A stretch of DNA of 64,000 nucleotides, from contig NC_030382.2 of the NCBI RefSeq assembly GCF_001625215.2, positions 47,333,364 to 47,397,363 on the forward strand, in the 5' to 3' direction. The first letter of the stretch is position 1. Each line of letters opens with the position of its first letter. Of the stretch, positions 10,471 through 22,011 are shown one piece after another. The notes under the pieces were generated by a model, which worked only from the letters and a program-made list of their open reading frames with translations, was not told the origin of the DNA and ran no database searches. The stretch comes from Daucus carota subsp. sativus (taxonomy: Eukaryota; Streptophyta; Magnoliopsida; Apiales; Apiaceae). The translations under genes were made by a program, and so were the position numbers.

Positions 10471-11469
10471 ATGATGACAGGGAAAACTTGGAGAAGCATG
10501 GGCTCTCTGGTTGCAAGCTTAATGTTCGTTGGGGGAATGATTCATCAATACAGTCCTTATTTCCGCCACTTACTCAAGAGATGCATTAAGAAAATAGATT
10601 CAGGTTGTTATCCTTATATCGAAATCACATTCAATGAGCATTCTTCAGGCCAACTTTCTGAGAATTGCAATGCTTTTGTTGCGATTCAGCACTATCTGGA
10701 GGCAAATTCTTTGCACACTGTCAAGAGGTTGAAGGCTGATTCGATAACCAGAGGTCAAATTCTTGTCCTCAGCATGGATGATAATGAAGAGATAACTGAT
10801 GAATATCATGGGATTAAACTGTGGTGGAGTTCTAAGACAAAAGAAGTGCCAATTTCACGGTCACATCACAAACAAAGGTGTTACACTCTTGTTTTTCATA
10901 GCAGGTACCGCGATTTGATCATCAATTCTTACATGCAACATGTAATTGCTGAAGGGAAAGCTATTGCTTTAAGAAATCGCCAAAGAAAGCTTTACACAAA
11001 CAAAAGGCAGACACCAAGCCCTGCAAGGTGGATTTCTGCTGTTTTTGAGCATCCAGCTACATTTGAGACTCTTGCATTGAAGCCGGATACAAAGAAGGAC
11101 ATCATGGATGATTTGATCACTTTCAGCAAGGCTAAAGATTATTACATGAAAATAGGCAAGGCTTGGAAAAGAGGATATCTCCTTTATGGTCCTCCAGGAA
11201 CTGGAAAATCTACCATGATTGCTGCAATGGCCAATTATTTGGGTATTAAGTCTCATGAACTGTTTGGAAGAGTTGAGAAGTTGTTGGGAGAAACTAATAC
11301 AAGTCCAGCTGATGTTGCGGAGAATTTGATGCCTACATCAGCTGATGATGATGGTGAGACTTGCTTAAAATGTTTGATAAGTGTTCTAGAGGATGTGAAA
11401 GAAGCGGCCATGTCAAGGGCCAAAGATGAAACAAATGGAAGAGTCATTGCCAGTAGCAGCCAAGGATGA
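10471..11469 (+). CDS. AAA-ATPase paralogue lacking the ATPase core
   Basis: Open frame of 332 residues, closely related to the gene at 7852: membrane segment near the N-terminus (about 12-30), AAA-associated N-domain, KAWKRGYLLYGPPGTGKST with an intact Walker A (240-248), and the family C-terminus (ELFGR..KLLGET..SPADVAENLM, then CLKCLISVLEDVKE). Right after MANYL (253-257) the protein jumps to GIKSHELFG. Compared with its neighbour about 132 residues are missing, including Walker B, sensor 1 and the arginine finger. The deletion is in frame and no DNA remains for an intron to hide it. ATP might still bind; hydrolysis is very unlikely. It could be a decaying duplicate, a dominant-negative subunit, or an assembly collapse. 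The start ATGATG at 10471 matches M11 of the neighbour. Confidence 0.8.
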   Translation: MMTGKTWRSMGSLVASLMFVGGMIHQYSPYFRHLLKRCIKKIDSGCYPYIEITFNEHSSGQLSENCNAFVAIQHYLEANSLHTVKRLKADSITRGQILVLSMDDNEEITDEYHGIKLWWSSKTKEVPISRSHHKQRCYTLVFHSRYRDLIINSYMQHVIAEGKAIALRNRQRKLYTNKRQTPSPARWISAVFEHPATFETLALKPDTKKDIMDDLITFSKAKDYYMKIGKAWKRGYLLYGPPGTGKSTMIAAMANYLGIKSHELFGRVEKLLGETNTSPADVAENLMPTSADDDGETCLKCLISVLEDVKEAAMSRAKDETNGRVIASSSQG

Positions 11470-13912
11470 TAACTTTATAAGATAGTGAATGAAATGTGCA
11501 AGTAACTAACTATCTAGTTTGTTTAAATTGTTATAGTTATTATTTCCTTTAAGTTCTTTCCAGGCTGTTCAAAAATTAAAACCTTTCATGATCATATATA
11601 TATGTAAGTTGCATCGTATTCAACTGTTATTATTTAAAACATCAAGACAGAGTTCTGCATTTTGCAACATAATGTTTGTGATGTTATCCGTCATTTTACC
11701 AAGTTAAATGTAAATGCAAGTAGCTATATTGCAAGTGGCACGTTATAATGACTATCACAAACAAAGCTTCTTATCTAATTTTGAAAACACTCATTTTCTC
11801 TGATAGCAATGCAAAAAAGTGCCGCAAAGCTATAAGACTACAATGGGCAAAAAATTGACAAAAATATATAATACAAACATGCTCTCCTACTCCTGGTATC
11901 ATATGCTTTCTACTTAACAGAGCCATCACTATGGTTCCATATCTATAGACAATGCTATTTGGATAACCTGCGTGCAAATTACAGTGAATCAGATAGAAGT
12001 TCTTGTCATCAAAATATAGAATCAAAGTTTAACAAATTTGTATTATAGTATAAATTAAACTTTAAGACTTCATAGTTGTATCAGAAGTGCATTCCAGAGA
12101 ACTCTGCTTTCAGAGTCTTGCAGAATGAAACAACATGTCTGCCACTTAGGCACTTACATGCAAAGTAGGATAATATAAACATGTATCTATCTTCTTATTG
12201 TTTTAATTTAACAATAAATGAAAATGAACCTTGCATTCACATCAACCTCACCTAATCAAATCATCTCATATTAATGCATCACCCATTTCACATTATATAA
12301 AAAAAGTGGAAAAATGATTCGATAAATTATTAAACTATTATAATTAATGAATATTTAATATGATATTCTGGAGTGTTCGAAAGAGTAGCAATTAATATAG
12401 CAGAGTAATCTTGAATAAAACATTGATGCAAACAATATGTAAAGTAGGAGATGGTTTCATCGCAGGATATGAAAGTCTAAACCAAAGGTATGCAATCATC
12501 CAATGACAGGCAAATTAGAATTATGTGTCAATCATAATTTTTATAATTATTTAATATAAATATTTTAATTGTATAAATAACCCCTAGATTTATATTACAA
12601 CAGTCGTTTAGTTGAATTGCAACTCTGGAGCATCGACTTAATAAAAAATAGACTTAATAAAAAATAAAGGTTTGTAATTATTCCAATCAAGTCTGGACAA
12701 TAAAAACCAAATTTAGTTTTTAATGCTTTCCATTTTATGCATCAACGATTTGCCAAAAAAACATGCTGGTAATCGTACTTTTAGTAAATTGAAATTAATA
12801 GAGTTGAACTTATAGCAGTTGACCAATCCCTGGCCTACAGATATAATTTATTTATAAATATTATGAGTAATTTAATCAGCCTGTTGGTACATTTTAAAAT
12901 AAATGAACTCTATTCTCTAATTTTTTTTTTGCAATCATTTATTTATAATAATTATCATACGTAGTGTTAATTCCATTTATTTGTACAACTGCCAAAATTT
13001 TCAATACTATTGGATAAGATACAACATAATATAAAATCGATTAAATATAATAATTTAATTGGTTTCAAAAAAAATATAATAAATTAAAAAATAAATTAAA
13101 GGGACTCCCATACACTTCTCCTTCCTCCCAAAATCTGCACTAAAAATCATTTGATTGATTTGCTGAGAAAGATAAAAAAGCACAACCCATTTCTCTTTCT
13201 TTCAGCTCAAATGCTTATAACAGAAACCACAAACACACACCCTTATAATTAGAGGAAAAGTACTCTCATACACATACATACATGTAGAGACAGAGATATA
13301 GATAGAAAGAAATAAGTTGTTAGACATAAAAGTCCATAAAAGTTTCCATCTTTCCTCTTATCCAATCTGTAAGTCAGTTTCTTGGTTATTATATTATGTA
13401 TTTCATATGTTTTCTTGCTACTCAATCTCATTATAATTCATGTGTGTAGATCTTGTGATTAGATGGTTTCATTTCTTGATTATGTGGTTTGGTTTGCTTG
13501 TTGAATTTCTTGATCTGAATTAGTGAGATCTGATTTGGGTATTTGATGGTTTTGGTGATCAAAAGATTTAAGCTTTGTGAAAGTTTGAATATGGGTTCTT
13601 ATCATCAAATCCTTTTGACTTGTTGCTCATGGTATAATATGTAAAGATTAAATTTTTATCAGATAGACTTTTGATCAGGATTGTTAAGCTTTTGATTCAT
13701 GTATTTCAGTGTGGTTGTCATAAGTCTAGCCTTTTTTTCTGCATCTGACAGTAATGAAGTCTGCTTCATTTTTTGAGAGAATCTTTTTTCATAAGAATGA
13801 GTGTATTCGATTTTGTTGTATGTTTTGTTCTTATTATCATATTTTGATTATTGACTATCTGAATATAGATAGAAGATTTTTTGGCAAGTCGTGTTTCCAT
13901 TCGTGATCATTC
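11470..13912. other. Intergenic; F-box gene promoter and leader at the right
   Basis: No supported gene; scattered short open frames lack family signal. The last 700 bases are probably promoter and leader of the F-box/kelch gene. A likely 5' UTR intron runs from the donor gtaagt at 13369 to an acceptor near 13868 (gaatatag), but this is inferred from splice words only. Confidence 0.45.
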
Positions 13913-15349
13913 ATGGTTTATTTTGGCGGCGATAGTAAAGGAGAGCAAGATCCAAGAAGATTGACTGAGGTTGGAATAGTGTTGTCATCTGAGAATAATC
14001 AAGAAAATATGTTGGAGGAACAATCGTTTCTGGTTTCAAGGAGATTTTCAAGAAGCTGCGACAGGGAAAACAGCTGGGATTGCATGAACTACCGGATGGA
14101 GAAGATTGAAATTCAGCATGGGAAACGACTTCTAGAATCTAATGAAGATGATGAAGTTGGAGCTAGAAAGCTGCCTAAGCAACTGGATGCTTATAACAGC
14201 TTAGACTTAGCTTCAACAACACAAGAAGTTTCCATGATCCCTGTTGACCAGTCTGGTAATCAACGTCATGCTGGCGATAATTCAGATACAAGCTCTCTTA
14301 TTCATTCCATTGGCCGAGACAACTCAATTAGCGCACTTATTCGGTCCTCCAGATCTGATTATGGTGCCCTAGCATCTTTGAATAAAAGCTTTCGTGAGTT
14401 AATCCGCAGTGGTGAGCTTTATAGACTGAGACGACAGAATGGTGTTATTGAACACTGGGTTTATTTTTCTTGTCAACTACTTGGGTGGGAAGCTTTTGAT
14501 CCTACTTCTCGCCGTTGGATGCGATTACCAACAATGACTTCTGATGAATGCTTCATGTTTTCAGATAAGGAGTCTCTAGCTGTTGGCACTGAGCTCCTCG
14601 TGTTTGGAAAAGTCTTTTCATCTCTTTTCATATTTAAATACAGTTTATTAACCAACACTTGGTCATCTGGAATGAAAATGAATTTTCCAAGATGCCTGTT
14701 TGGGTCTGCCAGTGTTGGGGAAATTGCTATTTTAGCTGGTGGTTGTGATTTATCTGGCAATGCCCTGAGTGTTGCGGAGCTTTACAATTCAGAGTTAGGA
14801 ACCTGGGAAGCACTTCCAAACATGAACAAAACAAGGAAAATGTGTTCAGCTGTTTTTATGGATGGGAAATTTTATGTGATAGGTGGGATTGGAGGCAGTG
14901 ATTCAAAGCTTCTAACTTGCGGGGAGGAATATGATTTACAAACTAGAATTTGGACTGAAATACCTAACATGTCTCCTGCAAGGACTCGTCCAGATGGGGA
15001 GATTGGGATGCCTGTTACAGCTGATGCTCCCCCTCTTGTGGCGGTAGTAGATAATGAATTGTATGCTGCAAATTATGCAGAGATGGAAGTGCGGAAGTAT
15101 GATAAGAACAGGAGAATCTGGGAAACTGTTGGAAGGTTGCCTGAAAGGGCAGATTCTATGAATGGCTGGGGATTGGCATTTAGGGCATGTGGTGACCGCC
15201 TTATAGTAATAGGAGGGCCTAGAGCAGCAGGTGAAGGATTTATAGAAATTAATGCATGGGCTCCAAAGGATGGACCCCCTCAATGGAATTTGCTTGGTCG
15301 CAAGCAATGTGGTAGTTTTGTATACAATTGTGCAGTGATGGGATGCTAA
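13913..15349 (+). CDS. F-box/kelch-repeat protein (SKIP11/At1g74510-like)
   Basis: Protein of 478 residues, or 446 if translation starts at the second Met (14009). It acts as a substrate receptor of SCF ubiquitin ligases. The family block SRSDYGALASLNKSF, followed by RELIRSGELYRLRRQNGV and EHWVYFSCQLLGWEAFDP, joins a divergent F-box to the propeller. Kelch motifs follow, for example GSASVGEIAILAGGCD, AVFMDGKFYVIGGIGG and GLAFRACGDRLIVIGGPR. Family members usually begin MLE.(R/Q)S(Y/F)LVSR, which matches M33 here (MLEEQSFLVSRRFS), so 14009 may be the true start. The 32-residue extension from 13913 is open and may be translated. Coding part uninterrupted, as in the family. Confidence 0.88.
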   Translation: MVYFGGDSKGEQDPRRLTEVGIVLSSENNQENMLEEQSFLVSRRFSRSCDRENSWDCMNYRMEKIEIQHGKRLLESNEDDEVGARKLPKQLDAYNSLDLASTTQEVSMIPVDQSGNQRHAGDNSDTSSLIHSIGRDNSISALIRSSRSDYGALASLNKSFRELIRSGELYRLRRQNGVIEHWVYFSCQLLGWEAFDPTSRRWMRLPTMTSDECFMFSDKESLAVGTELLVFGKVFSSLFIFKYSLLTNTWSSGMKMNFPRCLFGSASVGEIAILAGGCDLSGNALSVAELYNSELGTWEALPNMNKTRKMCSAVFMDGKFYVIGGIGGSDSKLLTCGEEYDLQTRIWTEIPNMSPARTRPDGEIGMPVTADAPPLVAVVDNELYAANYAEMEVRKYDKNRRIWETVGRLPERADSMNGWGLAFRACGDRLIVIGGPRAAGEGFIEINAWAPKDGPPQWNLLGRKQCGSFVYNCAVMGC

Positions 15350-16529
15350 ACTTTGTACCTTCTGCTCCATTCTGATCAGTGTGCTGTACAAGGTCGGTGA
15401 TTTCTACATGGGAACAGTGTTATTGCTAATTGGTAAATTGTCCCAATTTTTTTTATATCTTAAATGCTTTTTTTCACTTATAATTGTCTTTTTTATTGGA
15501 GGATATTAGATTGACTCGAGAATTGACAGAATGTTTTTTTATTTAAAGAGTTCTTGTGTTAATTTTTGACTTCGGTATAAGTTATCTTCCATTAAATTTT
15601 CAGTGCCCCCTATTCTCAGAGACCGCATTGTTGTGAATTGTATGTGTGAGATTGGATAAAGATAAGAGATTATGGTAACTTTCAGATAATGCATTTTAAG
15701 CTGGTTTTAGTTTTCTTTCTTGCAGAAGCTTTTATCAGTAATTATGAAAAAATTTACTTCCTGGAGTATTTGTCCATTGTAACAATTTGAAGTAAATCAC
15801 TCCTAGTTGTTTTGGAATAGATTACAAGAATTGTGGTAAATTTTCTTGCTTCAGTGGCTGCGATTTGCGCATCAACAAGTGTTACATTCTATCTATATCT
15901 GTTGTCAGATTAAAGCTTTTATTTGATCATCTATTTACTTGCTTTTTGTTCATCTTTTTTATCTCTTTTTATCTGCATCTCTATGATCACAATAACATTA
16001 TCTTTATAGTTATTAACTCTATATAGTTCCATTCCTGCTTATTGTCGGCGTGGGGGATGATGGGATTGTGTGTTAAATTAGTTGCAACTTAAAGGAAGAT
16101 AATGCAATAAATTTTGCAACAGTATAAAAAAAAGAGTTCAGATGTTTTTCTGTGTATTCAAGTAAATGAGAATGTAGAATTGTGTAAGGTTGGTCATCTT
16201 TCTAGCTTTAGCATACCGTATGTACTGCTTATGGGCCAGTGGTGTTAAGATTTCGGTTTTGAACCTGATATTCTCTCTCCTCAAGCTGCATGCCTGCATT
16301 GTCTCTCCTTTGCGTGGATTATGCACAGCTTTAACATATTTAGTTACTAAATTTACTATATTAAGAATTAGTGACGCTATTTATGAAATTTGGGATGGAG
16401 GTTGTCGGATATTCAAATATTAAGGCTGTATTTATGATGCAAGAGGATGTTAAGTTGCTAACATATATTTTTTTCTTATTTGAGGTAAAAAAACAAAAGA
16501 CATTTTAGAATTCTTGGTTCATTGCGATA

Positions 16530-16870
16530 AACATGTGACAATGTTATCTGCCAGCCGTAACCGTTGCAATCATCCAACATCACGTTCTTTTTTCTGTCGC
16601 TATGTTTTTTTTGTGATGCTATGCTTGAGCCTTGATTTTCTTTTTTAATTAAAGCTAGGCGGACACATGGTATGCACAATGCTTTTTAAAAATTTAACTT
16701 TTGTATGCCAATATTTTCCGCGGACCGTAACCGTTCCAATTATCACTATATCACTCTTTTTTTATGACTATGTTTTTGTAACGCTACGCTTGAGTTTACT
16801 TTTTTGCATAAATCTAGGCGGTGGTTACGTGGTTTGCAAAATGCTTTTAAAATTTGAACTTTTGTATATT
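16530..16870. repeat. Diverged tandem duplication, unit about 169 bp
   Basis: Two head-to-tail copies. Paired landmarks: cgtaaccgttgcaat near 16557 and cgtaaccgttccaat near 16725; gctatgcttgag and gctacgcttgag; gctaggcgg and ctaggcggt; and aacttttgtat near 16697 and 16857. The copies differ at many positions. No coding content or transposon ends seen. Confidence 0.75.
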
Positions 16871-17974
16871 TTGTTTAAGAAGCTTAGCACGCCTTCTGTG
16901 AAGGCTACTAGTGAGCTGTAACAAGCAAACCATTGGTAAACCAAGTAATCGACATAGAAAAATATTATTTATTTTTTTTTGAAAAGGACATAGAAAAATA
17001 TTATTCATTATCTTCTTTTGATTTATTGACAATTGACAAGTTTTTGTGTAATGCATATAAAAGGGTTTTTTTTAGGATGGGGGATATCAAATTTTAAATC
17101 AAACCATTATAGGAATATCTATTAGACTATTACTATTTGTATAAGAGGTAATACCCTGCACTTTGTGTTTTTATGTGTATGTAAGTCGAGCTATTGCAAA
17201 ACCTTTTTGAAGTAAGCTGAACTGATGCCCCTAAAGACCTAATGTAAAGGGAATGGTTAATTAAGTCTCCCCTATTGAAAAGATCTATAGGATATACCAC
17301 TGAATTGAAATTTGGCGTTGGGGAAGATTGTGTAGTTTAGGAGCAGCAATGTGGATATAGATTTTGAGCTATAATCTTTGTTGATCTTTTTGGATCTAGA
17401 TTTTGAAACTGAAATGCATTCCACAATTTTAAGAGCTTTATAGCATTTTATAAGGTCTAAAGCAGTCAAGCAGATTTATTTGCTTGAAGGCTTGTCTGGG
17501 TGTTTTTATATTTATCTTGAAACTGAAAATTAAAGTAGGCAATTCGCTTGTGTGTTGGCCTGCGAAGATCTCAACATGTTTGATCTCTTATTTTTTATGT
17601 ATTCTAGTTTGCTTGAATGTATTCTTGTAGCAAACATTTTGGGTTGGTTTATCTATTGTGGTGGAAGATTCTATTTGCTACAAGATGCTTTGCTTTTTGC
17701 TCAAACTAACTTGTGTGCATGTGTAGTGGACTTGACTCTTAACTTGCATGGATGTTATTATGTGATGATTTTGGCTTTAGTTTCTGACTGACACAGATAT
17801 TCCCTTGTAAGCTGTAACTGCAGTGTCCCGGCAAATATAAGCTGCTGATCGCTTGAGTGCCATTGTAACATAATGGTTAAATTAGCCTGGATCTTAATAC
17901 TTGGTAGCACTTTGTGAGGATATTAAGATACCTTTAAAATGATGTGATTAACTCGCCATATACTCATGTTTACG

Positions 17975-18046
17975 TATTGATTCCTGTTAACTAGACACTT
18001 GTTGATTACATATTGATTCCTGTCAACTAGACACTTGTTGGTACTG
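17975..18046. repeat. Tandem duplication, unit 36 bp
   Basis: The unit starting tattgattcctgt and running through aactagacacttgttg occurs at 17975 and 18011 with one clear base change, so it is a fairly recent slip or repair duplication in a spacer. Confidence 0.8.
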
Positions 18047-18186
18047 TATGTTTGTTGCGCGTCATCTGGTGAAATATTAGCATAACTTGAAATCCATTTA
18101 TGGATCTATATGCTCTAATCAGGACTCAGAAGCTTACAGAATGACTGTGTAGTTGTCACCTGTGTCTGTGTTTAGCATAACAATTA

Positions 18187-18409
18187 TTCCCTCCGTCCCA
18201 TTTTAACTGCTTTTGACTTTTTTACACGTATTTTAAGATGTTAAAAAAATCACATCTAAACATAATAATTTTTTATAAAATTTAGTTTAGAACCTAAACT
18301 TTTATTTGATATAAGAATTGAATTATTTTATTGAGGGTAGATATTATTTTTTTACATCTTAATATACGTGCTAAAAAGTCAAACATCAGTTAAAATGGGA
18401 CAGAGGGAG
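18187..18409. mobile_element. Stowaway MITE
   Basis: Left end ttccctccgtcccatttt and right end aaaatgggacagagggag are inverted repeats, with TA at 18185-18186 and 18410-18411. The arms continue inward (gcttttgac / gtcaaac). Length is 223 bp and it is non-coding. Confidence 0.9.
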
Positions 18410-18619
18410 TACCTGGTAATTGCAAAGTAAAGAAAAACTAAAATGTTGTATTACAACTCCAAGAGGAAAGAAGAGGAACTAAAATGTTGCAAAGTAAAGA
18501 AAAACTAAAATGAAATTCATTTTTATTATTATATTTTTAGTAATAAATCATGTATAATACAAAATTATTAAATATATATTTAAATTGAACATTTATCATA
18601 TTAAATGAGTTATAAATTA

Positions 18620-18855
18620 CTCCCTCCATCCCAAATTAGATGGCCCCGTTGACGTTGGGCACACAATTTAAGGTTCATTGACCGCATAGCTACATGATTT
18701 ATTTTTAAAATTTTATTTTTGCAAATAAATATTTAAATATGAAATTTTTATTTACAAAAGAAAAAATAAAAAAATAAATTTCGGAAGTAGACGGGAATGC
18801 ACCTAAAATTACGTGTTCAAAGTCAACTAGACCATCTAATTTGGGATGGAGGTAG
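18620..18855. mobile_element. Stowaway MITE, second subfamily
   Basis: Inverted ends ctccctccatcccaaatta and taatttgggatggaggtag, flanked by TA at 18618-18619 and 18856-18857. The inner arms match too (gatgg / ccatc, gttgac / gtcaac). The 236-bp element differs from the neighbour at 18187, so these are separate insertions about 200 bases apart. Confidence 0.9.
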
Positions 18856-19226
18856 TATTATTTTTAACTACTATATCCGAGCGGAGACAGTGGAATGATG
18901 CAAGGGGAATAAAACTTTACTTTAGCTATCAGCCTATCACCTCCTACAATAGAGAGAATGTGTTAATCTTGATTAATAAAAATAATATAGTAGATGCGTT
19001 TCCAACACTATCAAGAAAAGTCAACATGATTTATATAGCGGAAGTAGACGTTAACGGTGGAAAACAAAATTTAACAAGGGAACTCAAAATACTTAGATAG
19101 GGTTCCTAATGAAATCATTTTTCCCCGTGTTCATTGGCGTAAATTTATGGAGGTGGAGATTTGATCGGCCAGCTCGTAAAGCATCTTTGAACAAGTGGAA
19201 ATCTCAATCTTGGCCTTAAATTATTA

Positions 19227-19602
19227 GAGCAAGTCCAATAGTGTCCTAGTGAAAACCCTAAATATAATATAAAATATTATGTCCTAGTGATTTAGGACAT
19301 GTTTTACCAAATTGAACTCCAACAAGGTGCCTTATTCTCACAATATGTATAATATTTTATTATTAAAAACTTTCTTTCATCATTAAAGCATAACATAAAA
19401 GTAGAGAGAGAAAGAGAGTGTTCATGAGAATTTATAATAAAAAATAGGATAGGGCAAGGAGAGATGTGCCCTAAAAATAGGGTTTTATGAGTTTGTCCCA
19501 GTGATATAAGGCATCACTAGGACACTGTTGGATCAAGTTTTTTCATCAGTTGCCCTAAATTATAACTTAAAACATGATATAGGGCATCTCTTGGACTTGC
19601 TC
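19227..19602. mobile_element. Tourist-like (PIF/Harbinger) MITE
   Basis: Terminal inverted repeats gagcaagtccaa and ttggacttgctc bracket 376 bp. The flanking trinucleotide tta occurs on both sides (19224-19226 and 19603-19605), which fits PIF/Harbinger. Inner subterminal words are also inverted (tagtgtcctagt near the left, actaggacactg near the right). A partial relative sits at 54282. Confidence 0.8.
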
Positions 19603-19605
19603 TTA

Positions 19606-21907
19606 CTACTACAGTATTTGGCTAGTTTGATTGGTGGAGTTTGATGTGAATGCAGGGGGAGCCATTCACATTTATTATTCACACACCAATTAAAATGAGT
19701 TATTTTTATCGGAGTTAAGTACTATTGTGTGCCCTTGGCACACCCTAGAAAATACCTTTGTTAATTACACATCAGAATCAAATAATTAAAGTAGCTGAAT
19801 ACCAACAGTTTCATCGAATCCAGCATCATTTCGATTATATAATCCCACAAGTGGCTGTGCAGCAAGGTAGTCAAGATTAAAAATCGGGAGTAATTATTGA
19901 TTTAACGGGACATTTCGTTAAGGGTGTTTTGAAATTGAGTATGAGTTACGTTTATTTCAAATTCATACATAATATCTGATTGATAAAATCAAAATTAGTT
20001 TTGATATTGTCTTCTCTGTACTATCTTGTTCTTAAATAGGGAATCATACGAGTTCCAAATTTAATCGATGAAGTATATACATAATGCATACGATGATGCG
20101 ACAAGACAGTATTATTGAAGGGAAATTAAAATTTATGAAAATGGTCGTTATTGTGATGTGTTATAACTAATACTGAAATGGACTAATAATGGCCCCTAAC
20201 CTGAATACAGATTGATTGGTTTAGGATAATTAGCGACCAAGTCCTTGAAGGCATCAAGGAGCATCATCAAAGTCGTCCCATGTGTCCCTCCTGGATTTGA
20301 ATAATTTGGCTGTCATGTTAGATGCGATTACATGTGATTAGTGATTTAGTTCCCGGTGTTTAAATTAAGTTCACAAACTAAATTGAAAGTGCACGCATCA
20401 ATTACCACAGGATCATACAATTTTTTTAATAAACACGTATTATTATAAATTATCTAAATTTTATTAAATATATGTAAATAACTAAAAACATGTTATTATG
20501 CATAAGGTTTTTTTAATACATGTACCAAAATATATATTAACTTTATTTATATAATACTTTCACTATTTCAATTTACATGTTCACTTTATAAATAAAATTT
20601 GTTTTAATTTAGTTGATCACTTCAGTTTTCAATGTAAAATCTATGTCGATATTATATTCTAGAAATATAAGAGTAATTATTATCACAATATGATAAGTAA
20701 AATTTATTATTTAATATACTTCATCTATCCTCTTTTAAATGTTTTTTCGAAAAAATGATATATTTTAAACAATGTTATTTGAGGTTATCTTGTTATTATT
20801 ACAATGAACTAAATTGAATGGTGTGTACACATATACTAGTCAAATATCAAATTTATGGTCCAATGATACTTATTCAAATATATTCAAATTTTGTTTTAAA
20901 AATCGAAAAGGACACATATTTTGTTATAAAAAAAACCAGTGCAGAAGAATATTATTGTCACGTCTCAGATCGTTGAGATGCTGAAATTGCCTATCTTATC
21001 CACATCTCTAGTCTTATTTCATCAGTTCTGCCCCTGAGCTACGTGCAGTTCCACACTTCCACAAATCCAAAGCTGAAGCCTGTAGCCGTTTCCCAGTATG
21101 GATAGAATCTGTATACATGCCATTCAATACTCATTACCCATCATATACCAAACATCCGGGATGGGCTTGTATGAGTTGTCACTGGTTTGGAAGATAGTTT
21201 TTATATTTATTTTGTACAAATTCATGATAAAACTAGATAAAAACAATCAAACGTTCATATTTTTTCAACGAAGAGATTAATTTTGAGTTATCGAAAAGAA
21301 AGTTAAAAATATTTTTAAAGCTGCATAAAGATTTAATTTGATACGTTTCCCAATATTAATCTTCCACTGATTGTATTATCTTGATGATGCATGTAATGTA
21401 ATTGGGAAGGTGGGCATGCTTTTCTAAAGTACAAACCAGGTCGCTCAAAAGCCTATTCTTTACCTAATTATTTTTATTCCACCAGAATATATAAAAATAA
21501 TATATTAATAAATTAATGAATCTGGTAATGGATGAGTTGGGAGTAGCAACTCAGGGACCATTCCCATGTCCCAAAAGCAAAATAAATCATGTCCCCAATA
21601 ACTCTCTTTTGCTTCCCTCCAGACAATCTCCCTTTGTCTGTGCAAACGCCATTCACTTAAATTATTAAATTGTTATTTAAATATTTAATATGTATTATAT
21701 TTATAATGGCTGATCATTGCTTGTAAGCAATAACTAAAGAGACTTTTCTAAATGGTTTTCTTGTGCTCTTTTTTCGCTAATATTAAATTACTTAAATTTC
21801 TTTATAGTTTTTGTCCTATAAAATTACAAACACATAATAAATGGAAATATTCTTTTATGCATTGAAATTACTAATTAGCCAATGCAACACTTTTCACGTT
21901 ACTCAAT
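19606..21907. other. Intergenic upstream of the acidic protein gene
   Basis: No gene seen. At about 20565-20640 a decayed fragment resembles the left half of the Stowaway element at 1333 (tttcaatttacatgt, cacttt, ttttcaatg), without recognisable ends. The rest is unremarkable AT-rich sequence. Confidence 0.4.
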
Positions 21908-21931
21908 TTGACCGGACTCCATGTTCCTCCC

Positions 21932-21939
21932 TATATAAA
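21932..21939 (+). promoter_or_regulatory. TATA box of the 22012 gene
   Basis: The word tatataaa lies 73 bases before the ATG and is followed by a CT-rich leader (ctctctcctcgtctccctctctcc), a common plant core-promoter layout. Confidence 0.65.
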
Positions 21940-22011
21940 CACTCCTCATTTCTTATCTCTCTCCTCGTCTCCCTCTCTCCATCTCTCTGTGCATAGCTAT
22001 CTCATTACAAC

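Larger units (their letters stand above)
15350..18184. other. Intergenic downstream of the F-box gene
   Basis: Begins with the 3' UTR. No gene is supported; short open frames at 16.1-17.8 kb have no recognisable domain. Two small tandem duplications are listed separately. Confidence 0.45.

Noticed and set aside
14473-15391. Two long open frames antisense to the F-box/kelch gene
   Set aside because: They are shadows of the coding strand and have no domains.
18846-19100. 84-codon frame after a MITE
   Set aside because: No family signal, and it begins inside the MITE terminal repeat.
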